From positions 1 through 64,000 of the forward strand of contig JAKSDA010000602.1 in assembly GCA_022360315.1 (NCBI GenBank): a DNA stretch of 64,000 bases, written 5' to 3'. This document shows positions 9,376 through 18,029 of the stretch, piece after piece. Source of the stretch: Pseudomonadota bacterium. Its GTDB lineage: Bacteria; Myxococcota_A; Polyangia; Haliangiales; Haliangiaceae. Position 1 is the stretch's first letter; each line of letters starts with the position of its first letter. The position numbers and the translations under genes were made by a program. A model generated the notes under the pieces. The model was not told the DNA's origin. It did no database searches and saw nothing but the letters and a program-made list of their open reading frames with translations.

Positions 9376-11385
9376 ATGCAAAGCGGGAGTGAGCGATTTC
9401 TGCAAGTATGGTTACGATTGGCCGCCGTGGCAGCCGTTGCGGTCGCCGTACTGGGCTGTCCGCGCGGGACTGGCTCCAAGATCAGCCGCTCCAAGCAGCG
9501 AGTGCTCGTCCACTCGTACTCCGAGCCATCGCCGGTCCGCATCCTGGTAGCAGCACCGCCGTACTTATTTTCGGCCTCCGAGCGCGGACTGGTTCGCTGG
9601 GAGCTAGATACAGGCGACAATCTGCAACTCAGCGCCGAACACGGGCTGCCGGGCGATCGCGTTGAGGCCATGACATACGATGTCGGCCGGGGATGGCTGT
9701 GGGTTGCCACCGACGGTGGCGTGACCGGCTACGACATCGACGGAGGTACGTTCATCGAGCTCAAGTCTCCGCCCTCAGCCCTTAAACTCGACAATTTTGC
9801 TGGAATTTCAATGGCTCCAGCCATCGATGGTGGCCTCTGGCTCGGCCACAGGCGGGGCTTGTACTACACGGACATCGAGGGCAACTGGAAGGCAACAAAG
9901 ATTCGGGAGCCGGTCAACGCGGTTTTTAGGACGCGCAACGGCGATCTATGGATCGGGGCTGAATCGGGCCTGATCGTACGGCGCTCCGATGGTCAGACCG
10001 AGCATTGGGGCAGCGAAAAGGGTTGTGATCTCGAAACGATTCGATTTATTGCATCGACTCCATCGGGTGGTCCCATGGCGGTGGGCGAAGATAGCAGCGG
10101 CGAGCAGCGGATTGTTTTTGTCCTCGGCGATTCGTGTGCCACCTATCGCACTTCGCCGAATCAGCAGTGGCTCGGCGCTGCGCTGCGCCGCGACGAGCTG
10201 GTGATTTTGACACCGCGCCGGCTGTACAGTGCGAATACAACCTCGAACGGGGCGCGCAGTCTGAGTCGCGATGGTATGCGTCTGGTGCCGGTCGAGGTCA
10301 ACGCGACCAAGCCGCCGCGCAGTCCGTATGTATTTCGTCCTACTGGCGCGCCGCTCCCCAAAGGGTCGCAGAGTATCACTGCGCTCGGCGACGACGTATT
10401 TGTCGGCACCGGCTTTCTCGGCACGGCGCGGCTTTCTTACGGCGATGAGAAATTTCGCATCGAGTGGCTGCGGCAGAGCGTTCTGGTGGCGGGGGCGCGC
10501 ACGTTATCGGTGGCGTGTTCTGACCGCGACGATTGCTACATTGCCACGGGTGCGCCGGCTGTATGGCATTTCACCGGCGATGGTTTTGATCGGGAGCAAG
10601 CGCTGGGAAGCTACACCCTGGCCTTTGCCCGCAAGCCTGGTGGCGACCTCTATGCGGCGGCGCGCAGCGACAACGAGCAGCGTATCGAGATATATCGCCT
10701 TACCGGCGACCGATGGCGCAAGATACAGCGTCTTTCGATCGAGGTACCGGACAATGTGCCCGATCTTTCTTTTGCCCGTTTTGCGCAGGATGGCTCGCTC
10801 TGGCTCGGCGTGCGCTACCGGGATCAGGACGGCGAGATCGGCCCATTTGGCATTGCGGTGGTCGATGTTCGCGCGCGCAGGGTGGACTACCATCGGGTCG
10901 CCGCCGGGGACAACATAGACGCAGCTGGCTGGCCCATTCCGGTCGACGCCGACGATGCGTCATTTCTCGACGAAGAAGAGGTATGGTTTGCAGCCAGTGA
11001 AGGGGCAGTTCAAGTAGATCGCGACGGCGAGGTCACCATCCACCAAGATCCCGAGGGGACCGAGGGCGATATGGTGCGCGGCGTTGCGGTTTCGTCGGGC
11101 GGCATCGTATTCGCGGCGACTCGCAGTGGCGTGGCCACGTACAACGGCGAGGAATGGGCGTTTCCCAAGGTGCTCCGGCGAAGGGTTAACGACGTCGAAG
11201 TAGACCCGGACGGCCGGCTGTGGATGGCCACTGATCGCGGTGTGACCATGTTCGACGGCGCTCGAGTACATCGTCTGGATGTTCGTCGAGGTTTGCTCGA
11301 GAATCAGATCGACCAGATCGCGATCGATCATTTTGGCCGGGTATGGGCGCGCAGTTCCAAGGGTTTTACTCTCATCACGCCGTGA
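9376..11385 (+). CDS. Beta-propeller lipoprotein (two-component-regulator propeller type)
   Basis: The open frame extends back to 9286, but the ATG at 9376 is preferred because it begins a lipoprotein signal (hydrophobic run, lipobox VLGC near residue 26). This gives about 669 aa. The body is made of repeated propeller blades with W-x-A-T/G-x-x-G motifs: GWLWVATDGGVTGYD, GGLWLGHRRGLYYTD, GDLWIGAESGLIV, GRLWMATDRGVTMFDG, GRVWARSSKGFTLI. These resemble the sensor propellers (Reg_prop) of hybrid histidine kinases, but no kinase or transmembrane part is attached, so it is a free lipid-anchored propeller. It could act as an envelope binding or scaffold protein. Promoter elements must overlap the 5' end of the divergent hypothetical gene. 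The class call is solid; the ligand is unknown. Confidence 0.8.
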   Translation: MQSGSERFLQVWLRLAAVAAVAVAVLGCPRGTGSKISRSKQRVLVHSYSEPSPVRILVAAPPYLFSASERGLVRWELDTGDNLQLSAEHGLPGDRVEAMTYDVGRGWLWVATDGGVTGYDIDGGTFIELKSPPSALKLDNFAGISMAPAIDGGLWLGHRRGLYYTDIEGNWKATKIREPVNAVFRTRNGDLWIGAESGLIVRRSDGQTEHWGSEKGCDLETIRFIASTPSGGPMAVGEDSSGEQRIVFVLGDSCATYRTSPNQQWLGAALRRDELVILTPRRLYSANTTSNGARSLSRDGMRLVPVEVNATKPPRSPYVFRPTGAPLPKGSQSITALGDDVFVGTGFLGTARLSYGDEKFRIEWLRQSVLVAGARTLSVACSDRDDCYIATGAPAVWHFTGDGFDREQALGSYTLAFARKPGGDLYAAARSDNEQRIEIYRLTGDRWRKIQRLSIEVPDNVPDLSFARFAQDGSLWLGVRYRDQDGEIGPFGIAVVDVRARRVDYHRVAAGDNIDAAGWPIPVDADDASFLDEEEVWFAASEGAVQVDRDGEVTIHQDPEGTEGDMVRGVAVSSGGIVFAATRSGVATYNGEEWAFPKVLRRRVNDVEVDPDGRLWMATDRGVTMFDGARVHRLDVRRGLLENQIDQIAIDHFGRVWARSSKGFTLITP

Positions 11386-11460
11386 TTTGGGATCGGACAG
11401 AAACGAATTTAAGGTCCGGCCGAATCCACGATGGGGAGGAGTCGCCGGTCTGCAGTCGAG

Positions 11461-13824
11461 TCAGCGACAGCAGCGGAAGCCCACATTGGGAAAGAAAAAG
11501 CTGTCATCCGCTGCGGTGAAGGCGAAGTCGCATTCCAGGCCGCGTGCGCTGCTGGTGAACGAGCCGCCGCGCTGCGGATTGATACCGGGCAGACGCGGTG
11601 CAGTCCACTCCTTGACGTTGCCCGACATATCGTAGATATGGCCGGCAGGGCCCCAGTCGGCGTAACACGAAGTGAGTTCGCCGCAGCTAGTCATACCGTC
11701 TTGGTCGGCAGGTGTACCCGAATCAAAATCGTAGTCGAGGCCATTGCAGCTATCTGCGACGTAGCTGGTGCAACTGTTCGCATACGACCAGGTGCACCCG
11801 CTGGGATCGACTCGCTCGGGGTTCAGGGATGAGTTGGTGGTGAGAATCAGAGCGTCGAAGCGGAAGCCATCTTCCGCCATCCACACGTGAATTGTGTGAA
11901 GACCTGCTGTGGACACGAAGATCTCGGCATTGGGCCCGACTTCTTTGTCGCGCGCCCACGTCCAGGAATCGCTGAAGCCAGTGATATTGGTCGCCGAAGT
12001 TGGGGTCGTATCATCGATACCGATGTGTAGTGAGTCATTATCGCCATTGGCGCCCCAGCCGCGGACCCATATGTAGTGGACACCGACCTGGTTGAACTCG
12101 ACTTTATAGTCGAGGCGCGGACTGATCGGTGCATAGTCGAGATCGATATCGAGTCCGATATTGGGTCCGGCCTGCAATGCTGCGGTTCCCGAATAGCCCG
12201 CCGTGGTATCGACGTGCCACAGATGCTCGTTGCGAGGCACGTGAGCGACAAAATTCTCAGCTTCGATGAACACGATGTGATCGGGGGTATTGTCCTGGAC
12301 CACTGGATTTGGCCCCGGGGGCATCACTTTGCAGGCCCTTTGCCATTCCAGTTCGGTACACAGCCGGGCGCCGACCGACGCGCATGCGGCCTCGGCGTCG
12401 GGCCCGGTGATATTGGTCCAGGGCAGCACTCCGACGTGCGAGCACGGCCTGGTGTTGACCGTGCCGCTGTCACTTGCCGTGGCATTGGGCCGCGACGCCT
12501 CGTAGGCAAAGATCTCGACTCCGTTGCCGATATCGACCCACTCGCGAATATCGCCGTCATCGACGGTGCCATCGCAGTCGTTATCCAGGTTATCGCAGAC
12601 TTCGTCGCTGCTCTTCTGGCCCGGTGTGTGGTAATCGCAGACCAGCGGAGCGCTGGCATCATCGGGGTTGCAGATATACGTGCCGATCGATTTGCATACT
12701 CCGAGTTGCCCGTCGTCGCACGCTGTGCCCTTGAGTGGATCACCATCGTCAATGGCGCCGTTGCAGTCGTTGTCCCTGCTGTCGCACAGGGTTTCCGGGA
12801 CGATGTTGCCGTCGCCGTCGACCTCGACAAAGGTGCCGTACTCGCAGAGCCAGCCGTTCTGCGTGCACGTGGGCTCCACGACCGGATTGCCGCACTCACC
12901 CTGGGTCAGACAGATATCGGGCGGTATCAGTTTTTCGTCGAACTCGCCGTCGCAGTCGTCATCGAGCTGGTTGCAGGCTTCCTGATCACCCCGAAAAACG
13001 CACTCTCCATACTCGCAGCCGTCGCTGTAGTCGAGGTTGAGGTCCCAGTAATTGGGCTGGCAAACTGCTATCTCGCACTGACCCGCGCCATCACATTGCG
13101 CGATGGCGTGGTCGGCCTTGCAGACATTGCCGCAGGAACCGCAGTTCTGCGCGTCGTTCTGCAGGTCGAAGCCGTTGTGCGGATCGCCGTTGCAGTCGTG
13201 GTCGAGGTCGTCGCACTGCTCCACCGTCGGGTACACCGCACCGACGCATTGCGGAGCTCCGCTGATACATTCGAATGCGCCCAAACGACACTCGCCCACC
13301 TCGCTCGAACCACAACTGCCCGAGGGAGGGATGCCCTCGTCGATGTTGGTATCGCAGTCGTTGTCCAGATTGTCACATTTTTCGGTCTCGGGCGGTGTAC
13401 CCGAACAGGTCAGGGTTCCGCTCGAGCAGATCGTGATACCGAGAACGCATTCACCGACGTTGCTGCTGCACGGCGTGCCGAGTGCGGGATCGCCTTCATC
13501 GACGCGAGCGTCGCAGTCGTTGTCCTCGCCGTCGCAGATATCGACGCCGAAGCCGGGGCACGCATCGTTGGGCGGGCTGGCGTCGCCAATGCTTCCGCCA
13601 TCGCCGGGGACACCCCCATCGCCCTTGCCGGGATCGCCGGGATCGCCGCCATCGCCGGGATCGCCGCCGTCGCCGCGGATACCGGCATCGACCTGACTGT
13701 CGTCCGGGCAGTCGATGCACAGGGGATAGCTATTCGTGCTACAGGCCGCGGCCCACAGCCAGACCATCGCGGCCAATGCAGCCACTGATGCAGTGAATGT
13801 GTGACTTGCTCGTCCTTTACCCAT
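11461..13824 (-). CDS. MopE-repeat lipoprotein with SUMF1-like domain interrupted by a carbohydrate-binding-like insert
   Basis: 787 aa from ATG 13824; the frame stays open to 14019, but this Met starts a lipoprotein signal with lipobox AAAC. A Gly/Asp-rich linker (residues about 45-85) precedes six MopE-type putative metal-binding repeats of the form CDxxDNDCDxxxDEG (about 95-420). The C-terminal part is formylglycine-generating-enzyme-like: GARLCTELEWQRAC, SCYADWG, SGNVKEWTA, NVGFRCCR. Between the EWQRAC and CTWSYA segments lies an insert of about 160 residues (near 508-671) beginning IEAENF, typical of CBM6/35-like beta-sandwiches. Catalytic competence as an FGE is doubtful; such lipoproteins are usually structural homologues. 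The start overlaps the end of the upstream gene by 8 nt, so the pair is translationally coupled. Confidence 0.85.
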   Translation of the reverse strand: MGKGRASHTFTASVAALAAMVWLWAAACSTNSYPLCIDCPDDSQVDAGIRGDGGDPGDGGDPGDPGKGDGGVPGDGGSIGDASPPNDACPGFGVDICDGEDNDCDARVDEGDPALGTPCSSNVGECVLGITICSSGTLTCSGTPPETEKCDNLDNDCDTNIDEGIPPSGSCGSSEVGECRLGAFECISGAPQCVGAVYPTVEQCDDLDHDCNGDPHNGFDLQNDAQNCGSCGNVCKADHAIAQCDGAGQCEIAVCQPNYWDLNLDYSDGCEYGECVFRGDQEACNQLDDDCDGEFDEKLIPPDICLTQGECGNPVVEPTCTQNGWLCEYGTFVEVDGDGNIVPETLCDSRDNDCNGAIDDGDPLKGTACDDGQLGVCKSIGTYICNPDDASAPLVCDYHTPGQKSSDEVCDNLDNDCDGTVDDGDIREWVDIGNGVEIFAYEASRPNATASDSGTVNTRPCSHVGVLPWTNITGPDAEAACASVGARLCTELEWQRACKVMPPGPNPVVQDNTPDHIVFIEAENFVAHVPRNEHLWHVDTTAGYSGTAALQAGPNIGLDIDLDYAPISPRLDYKVEFNQVGVHYIWVRGWGANGDNDSLHIGIDDTTPTSATNITGFSDSWTWARDKEVGPNAEIFVSTAGLHTIHVWMAEDGFRFDALILTTNSSLNPERVDPSGCTWSYANSCTSYVADSCNGLDYDFDSGTPADQDGMTSCGELTSCYADWGPAGHIYDMSGNVKEWTAPRLPGINPQRGGSFTSSARGLECDFAFTAADDSFFFPNVGFRCCR

Positions 13825-16615
13825 TGCGGCGCTCCCCCGACGGATGCCGTTTGCGCCGGCGTGAGACGAGCAGAAATCCCGCCAGAAGGATCGCTGCCAG
13901 GAGCGGGGTCGAGCGATTATTGGCGCTACATCCACTGCCTGCTGCGGTGACGTGTTCGACACTCGGCCTCGATTCGGGAGGAAGCAGCTGGTCGGGTGTG
14001 TAGCAGCTGCCGCGCACACAAACCTGGTCGGTGCCGGGACAGCTAACTCCCTGGCAGGGATCGCTCTCGCAGCGCCCCACCTGCGGGTTGCACGCCAGTC
14101 CGGCTGGACAGTCCACTACCCGGCAGGGATCGGCTCGGCACTGACCGGTGGTCTCGTCGCAGATCTGGTTTTGCGGGCACGGACCACCGCAGGGATCGGC
14201 CTGGCACTGGCCGAGGATACAGCGCTGCTCGTCGCCGCACTCGACACCGGCACAAGGTTGCACACAGTTGCCGTCAAAGCAGTAGCTCCCACCTGTGCAA
14301 TCGACTCCAATGCACGGATCGGATACGCACTTGCTGTCTATACACAACTCGTTTTCGGCACAGTACTCGGGGAACGAGGCACAGGTATTGGGCACACAGA
14401 TTCCATCTGACGGCCTGCATATCAGGTTGCCGGGGCAGGTGAGCAAGTCACACGACCGCATGCAGACACCGTCCGCGCATTCGGTCTTGTAACCCTGCGC
14501 ATCGGGTATACACTCGACATTGTGGCAGGGGTCGATGATGCAGTAGCCGTTGGAGCACATCAGGCCCTCGGGACAGGGAAACTCGCCTGCCGCACACGGG
14601 AACGCACACTGGCACTGGACACACGACTCGCCGCCGGCACACAGAGCTGGCGGTTGTTCGTCGACCTGGTTGTCGCAGTCATTATCGACGCAGTCGCACG
14701 CCTCGGGCTTGCGCTCGACGCCGCCGATGCAGCGAAATTCGCCGTCTTGACACAATAAGGTTCCCGGCTGGCACAGCGCGCCATTGTCGTCGCACGGGCC
14801 ATTATCCGGTACATCTTCGTCGAACACTCGATCGCAGTCATTGTCGATACCATCGCAGATTTCCGGCTCAGGCGTGGATAGAGGCTCACATTGCAACCCC
14901 CCGTCGATGCACCGGGTGATCCCCTCGCCGCAGGCATCGTTGCACGTATCGCCACCGGTTTCTTCGTCTACCTGACTATCACAGTCATTGTTGACCGCGT
15001 CGCAGACCTCGGTCCGCGGACCTACCTCGCCCAAACAAGGGCCGAATTGACCACTGCCGTCGCTGGGGCAGATCCGGGTTCCCTGCTGGCAGATACCGAC
15101 GCCCGGGACGTTGCCCGGCAGGGTCACACACTCCTCGGCGAAGCCATCGATGGTACCGTCACAGTCGTTGTCGGCGCCGTCGCAGGTTTCGGGCACACCA
15201 CCGATCGCGGTGCAATTTTGCCAGTTGCCGCCGACGCAGGTCTCGAATCCGCTGGAGCACTCGCCGACGTCGGTGCCGCACGGCCGGGTCAGGTTTTCAT
15301 CTACCGAGTTATCGCAATCGTTGTCGTTGCCGTCGCAGATCTCGATCGGCGTGCAACCGGCGCACACGTTGTCTTCATCCACTTTGTCATCGCAGTCGTC
15401 GTCCAGGCCATTGCACTCTTCGGGCATCGCCGGTTGCCCCTGTGTATCGATGATGCATTCGAGTCCGCTGCCATCGGCCGAGCATTGCAGGGTCCCGGTG
15501 CCGCGGCAGTTGCCGAAGAGTCCATTGTCGCAGGCCGAGCCCTTGGCCTCGAAGCCCTCGTCGACCTGTAAGTCGCAATCGTCGTCGTTGCCGTTGCACA
15601 CTTCAAACTTGAGCGCATCGCTGATGATCTGCGAGATGGCGACAGACAGTTCTGCTTCGTTTTGAGCGTAGAATCCCTCGAATTGATCTTCCACGTCGAG
15701 CGCGCCGCCAGCGTGGGCCAGATCTTCGATATCCCTGGCACCCGGCGTGCGGCCAAAACCGATCGGTTTGGTCTCGATGCGATAGTGCAGGGTGTCGACC
15801 TCGGTATCGAGAAGGGCGGCCGCAGCCGTCTCGGGTGCGTCCGAGTTGGAATCTTTCGGCACGCATGTCTCCTGGCCGTCGGTCAACATGATGACGATGT
15901 AGGGCCGGCACTGGGCGCCATTGACGAAGACATTCTTCAGCGAGTCAGCGCGGATGGGGTCGGCACCGTGACCGGTCCAGTACGGCTGGACATCAACCGA
16001 AGGATCGTCGCCCGGGGTGGACAGCCCTTGAAAATAGCGCTTGGCGCCATTGAGAGATCCGGCGATCGGGGTCCAGCCGTGTTCGACCAATTCGGGATCG
16101 CTGCCCACCGACGGGTCACAGGTACCGCAGGTGAAGTTGACCCAATCGAGCAGTTCACCCTGATTGCGTTCGACCAGGGGAACCAGCACTTCGAAGCGGT
16201 CGCCACTGGTGTGCAGGGCCGAGCAATTGCCGTTTTCGTAGCAGTCCTGGCAATCGATGCCCCGCATACCGCACTCGCGCGAACAATCGTTCCGGCTCGA
16301 TCTCTGGCGAAAGCGGCCGAGCGCCATGATCATATCGCCGTAGCCGTTGACGATGTTGGCCAGGGCGCATTTGAGGTGATTGATCCGGGTATCGCCATTG
16401 GCACACGACGGACTGCCAAAGCCGGTTGCTCCCTCCATGGATGTCGAGGTATCGGCGATAAACAGGATGTAGGGCTTGACCGGCTCACCGGTCTGCGCCT
16501 CTGCTCGTCCTGATACGGCGGCCCATACGACACACACGGCCAGGACTCCCAAGCGCAATCGCTGCATGCCACCCATGGTATCGAGAGAGCTCGATACGTG
16601 AAAATGAAATCGCAT
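13817..16615 (-). CDS. Secreted VWA / MopE-repeat protein with MYXO-CTERM-like anchor
   Basis: 932 aa from ATG 16615; ATGs at 16576 and 16567 give a more compact signal peptide, and no start has a clear Shine-Dalgarno. A signal peptide ending GRAEAQ precedes a von Willebrand A domain (about 45-330) with the metal-ion-dependent adhesion motif DTSTS and LTDGQET. Seven MopE-type repeats CxGxDNDCDxxVDE follow (about 345-630). A Cys-rich region of short knots (CxxGxCxxDPC) runs from about 650 to 870. The C-terminus has SGCS, then a hydrophobic helix and an RRRKR tail, the pattern of MYXO-CTERM sorting signals cut by myxosortases. It is presumably an outer-surface calcium-dependent adhesin or scaffold. 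The next gene, a lipoprotein with the same repeats, overlaps by 8 nt and is probably a partner. Confidence 0.85.
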   Translation of the reverse strand: MRFHFHVSSSLDTMGGMQRLRLGVLAVCVVWAAVSGRAEAQTGEPVKPYILFIADTSTSMEGATGFGSPSCANGDTRINHLKCALANIVNGYGDMIMALGRFRQRSSRNDCSRECGMRGIDCQDCYENGNCSALHTSGDRFEVLVPLVERNQGELLDWVNFTCGTCDPSVGSDPELVEHGWTPIAGSLNGAKRYFQGLSTPGDDPSVDVQPYWTGHGADPIRADSLKNVFVNGAQCRPYIVIMLTDGQETCVPKDSNSDAPETAAAALLDTEVDTLHYRIETKPIGFGRTPGARDIEDLAHAGGALDVEDQFEGFYAQNEAELSVAISQIISDALKFEVCNGNDDDCDLQVDEGFEAKGSACDNGLFGNCRGTGTLQCSADGSGLECIIDTQGQPAMPEECNGLDDDCDDKVDEDNVCAGCTPIEICDGNDNDCDNSVDENLTRPCGTDVGECSSGFETCVGGNWQNCTAIGGVPETCDGADNDCDGTIDGFAEECVTLPGNVPGVGICQQGTRICPSDGSGQFGPCLGEVGPRTEVCDAVNNDCDSQVDEETGGDTCNDACGEGITRCIDGGLQCEPLSTPEPEICDGIDNDCDRVFDEDVPDNGPCDDNGALCQPGTLLCQDGEFRCIGGVERKPEACDCVDNDCDNQVDEQPPALCAGGESCVQCQCAFPCAAGEFPCPEGLMCSNGYCIIDPCHNVECIPDAQGYKTECADGVCMRSCDLLTCPGNLICRPSDGICVPNTCASFPEYCAENELCIDSKCVSDPCIGVDCTGGSYCFDGNCVQPCAGVECGDEQRCILGQCQADPCGGPCPQNQICDETTGQCRADPCRVVDCPAGLACNPQVGRCESDPCQGVSCPGTDQVCVRGSCYTPDQLLPPESRPSVEHVTAAGSGCSANNRSTPLLAAILLAGFLLVSRRRKRHPSGERRNG

Positions 16616-16750
16616 TTTTCGTACCGGGCCGGCCAGCTAGTCCAGTACGACAACGTGTGCTCACAGTGCACAAGATGCCCGACCGTCGTCGAGGGGGGCG
16701 AGTTAGGCACCGGCACACCGAATGAAACTGTACTATGATGAGGCGCTGCG

Positions 16751-17419
16751 ATGAAAGCTATCGACGTGTATCAGATCGCTCGGGCCACCGTGCGTGTTTT
16801 GCGAGACTCGAGCCGAACATTGGAGATCTTCCGGGTCGCGGAGCTCACTGGCGGGCCGCGATACCGGCGGCAGCTTCGCGCGCTGGGCGAAGATCCGAGC
16901 ATGCGGCGACTACTCCGCGAGCGGCCCGAGATCGGCCCCGAGCAAGTGGACTTCGACGCCCTGCGGCTGCTGTCAGCAGATACCCTGGGCGGGGCGTACG
17001 TCCGACATCTCGACAACCACGGCCTGTCGATCAGCCCCGAACTCACGGCGACCCGGTTTACCGACGACGTCGACGTCGCTTATTTGATTCGCCGCTGGCG
17101 CCAGACTCACGACATCGTGCACACGCTCCTCGGTGTCGGCACTTCGGGGCACGAGGAGGTCCTGGTCCACGCATTTTCCTGGGGCCAGCTCAAATTGCCA
17201 GTGTCGGCCATGATCATGTTTTTTGGCAGCATCAAACACATGCTTCTCGAACGGCGTTGGAACGCCCTTCGTCGCGGACTGTATCAAGCTTATCGCAGCG
17301 GCCGTCGCGCGGCTCCGCTCTTGCCCGTGGTGTGGGAGGATCTGTGGACCGAACCTATCGATGCGGTTCGCGAGCGATTCTTCATCGTTCCCTGTAACCC
17401 TGCCAACGTGCACAGCTGA
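16751..17419 (+). CDS. COQ4-family protein
   Basis: 222 aa. The mid-protein motif HDIVHTLLGVGTSGHE matches the HDxxH...E metal-binding signature of COQ4, preceded by YLIRRWRQT and followed by the usual helix-rich C-terminal half. COQ4 in eukaryotes acts in ubiquinone synthesis, in oxidative removal of the ring C1 carboxylate. Bacterial homologues exist in several proteobacterial lineages, and the role here may be in quinone metabolism or a related lipid-binding function. It is divergent from the VWA gene, sharing a 135-bp promoter region. No quinone genes are adjacent, so context gives no support for the pathway. Confidence 0.75.
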   Translation: MKAIDVYQIARATVRVLRDSSRTLEIFRVAELTGGPRYRRQLRALGEDPSMRRLLRERPEIGPEQVDFDALRLLSADTLGGAYVRHLDNHGLSISPELTATRFTDDVDVAYLIRRWRQTHDIVHTLLGVGTSGHEEVLVHAFSWGQLKLPVSAMIMFFGSIKHMLLERRWNALRRGLYQAYRSGRRAAPLLPVVWEDLWTEPIDAVRERFFIVPCNPANVHS

Positions 17420-17565
17420 CGGTTTCGGTTTTTCTCGCCAACCGCAACCGCGGCCGGATACCCCGGCATTCGATGGCACAGGCTGTACAATATCGGTTGG
17501 TTCCGTGTCGACGGCGTGTGCGTGAGTTACCTTGTTTACGGATCATCCAGACAAGGACAAGCACG

Positions 17566-17727
17566 ATGAACGCGTCCGTCGAATCAAAGCTGCATACAGC
17601 CATAATTTTGCTCATAGCGATCATAGCCGTGGCAACGCTAACCGCAGCTTGCAGTGATGAAGATGTGCGTGAGCTCACCTGCGCGGAGGCGAATGTAGAG
17701 CGGCTTAGAGCCGCGACCCGCAAGTAA
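17566..17727 (+). CDS. Small lipoprotein, possibly truncated
   Basis: 53 aa. The ATG at 17566 has AAGGA nine bases upstream. A hydrophobic signal (TAIILLIAIIAVATLTAAC) ends in the lipobox LTAAC, leaving a mature peptide of only about 25 residues, SDEDVRELTCAEANVERL and a short basic end. The last codons and stop lie inside the left arm of the 24-bp inverted repeat at 17711-17734. The natural C-terminus may therefore have been cut by insertion of that element. No homologue recognised. Confidence 0.55.
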   Translation: MNASVESKLHTAIILLIAIIAVATLTAACSDEDVRELTCAEANVERLRAATRK

Positions 17728-17861
17728 GTACCCATTATGGCCGACCAGCCCGCCGATGGCTGTGTTGCTCATCGGTCATGTAGGCCCACTATGCTCCCTC
17801 TTCGCGCCTTGCCCTCGACGCGCTGGACCGACCCTACTGGGCACTTACTTACGGGTCGCGG
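17711..17861. repeat. 151-bp element bounded by 24-bp imperfect inverted repeats
   Basis: Arms at 17711-17734 and 17838-17861 are inverted copies with 22 of 24 matches; each outer end starts CCGCGACCCG. The 103 bp between holds no ORF of note. No clear target-site duplication is visible. It could be a miniature non-autonomous transposable element or a long-range hairpin between the lipoprotein gene and rtcR. Confidence 0.55.
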
Positions 17862-17975
17862 TATTTAACATGTGGCGTGCCCTTCCCGGTAAATTTGCGT
17901 AATCATCTAAAATCACTAGATCACACAGATCAATCCTTGCTGGCAGACGTATCTATTCTTATATATAGTAATCCA

Positions 17976-18029
17976 TTCTTATATGTCCGTTCGCTCGCTC
18001 ATTTCTTAAATGTCCGTTCGCTCGCTCAT
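17976..18029 (+). repeat. 27-bp tandem duplication covering the rtcR start
   Basis: Two adjacent 27-bp units (17976-18002 and 18003-18029) differ at one position. Each contains an ATG followed by the codons for SVRSLI. The second unit supplies the rtcR start. The first ends in TCT TAA, making a mini-ORF. Confidence 0.8.
17983..18009 (+). CDS. Eight-codon leader ORF abutting rtcR
   Basis: ATG at 17983 encodes MSVRSLIS and stops with TAA at 18007-18009; the rtcR ATG follows at the very next base, in the same frame. It arises from the 27-bp duplication. It may be a translational leader for rtcR or merely a by-product; no separate function is claimed. Confidence 0.35.
   Translation: MSVRSLIS

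Noticed and set aside
12076..13788. 570-codon plus-strand ORF over the MopE-repeat gene
   Set aside because: Its periodic Val/Ala/Asp-rich sequence is the reverse complement of the Cys-Asp repeat codons; no independent motif or ribosome site.
12500..15600. Regularly repeated DNA that could be taken for a CRISPR array
   Set aside because: The repeats vary, lie in frame and encode MopE-type motifs; there are no unique equal-length spacers and no cas genes.
17711..17861. Inverted repeat as a simple terminator
   Set aside because: The arms are 103 bp apart with no U-tract, and one arm lies inside the coding end, so a simple intrinsic terminator is unlikely.
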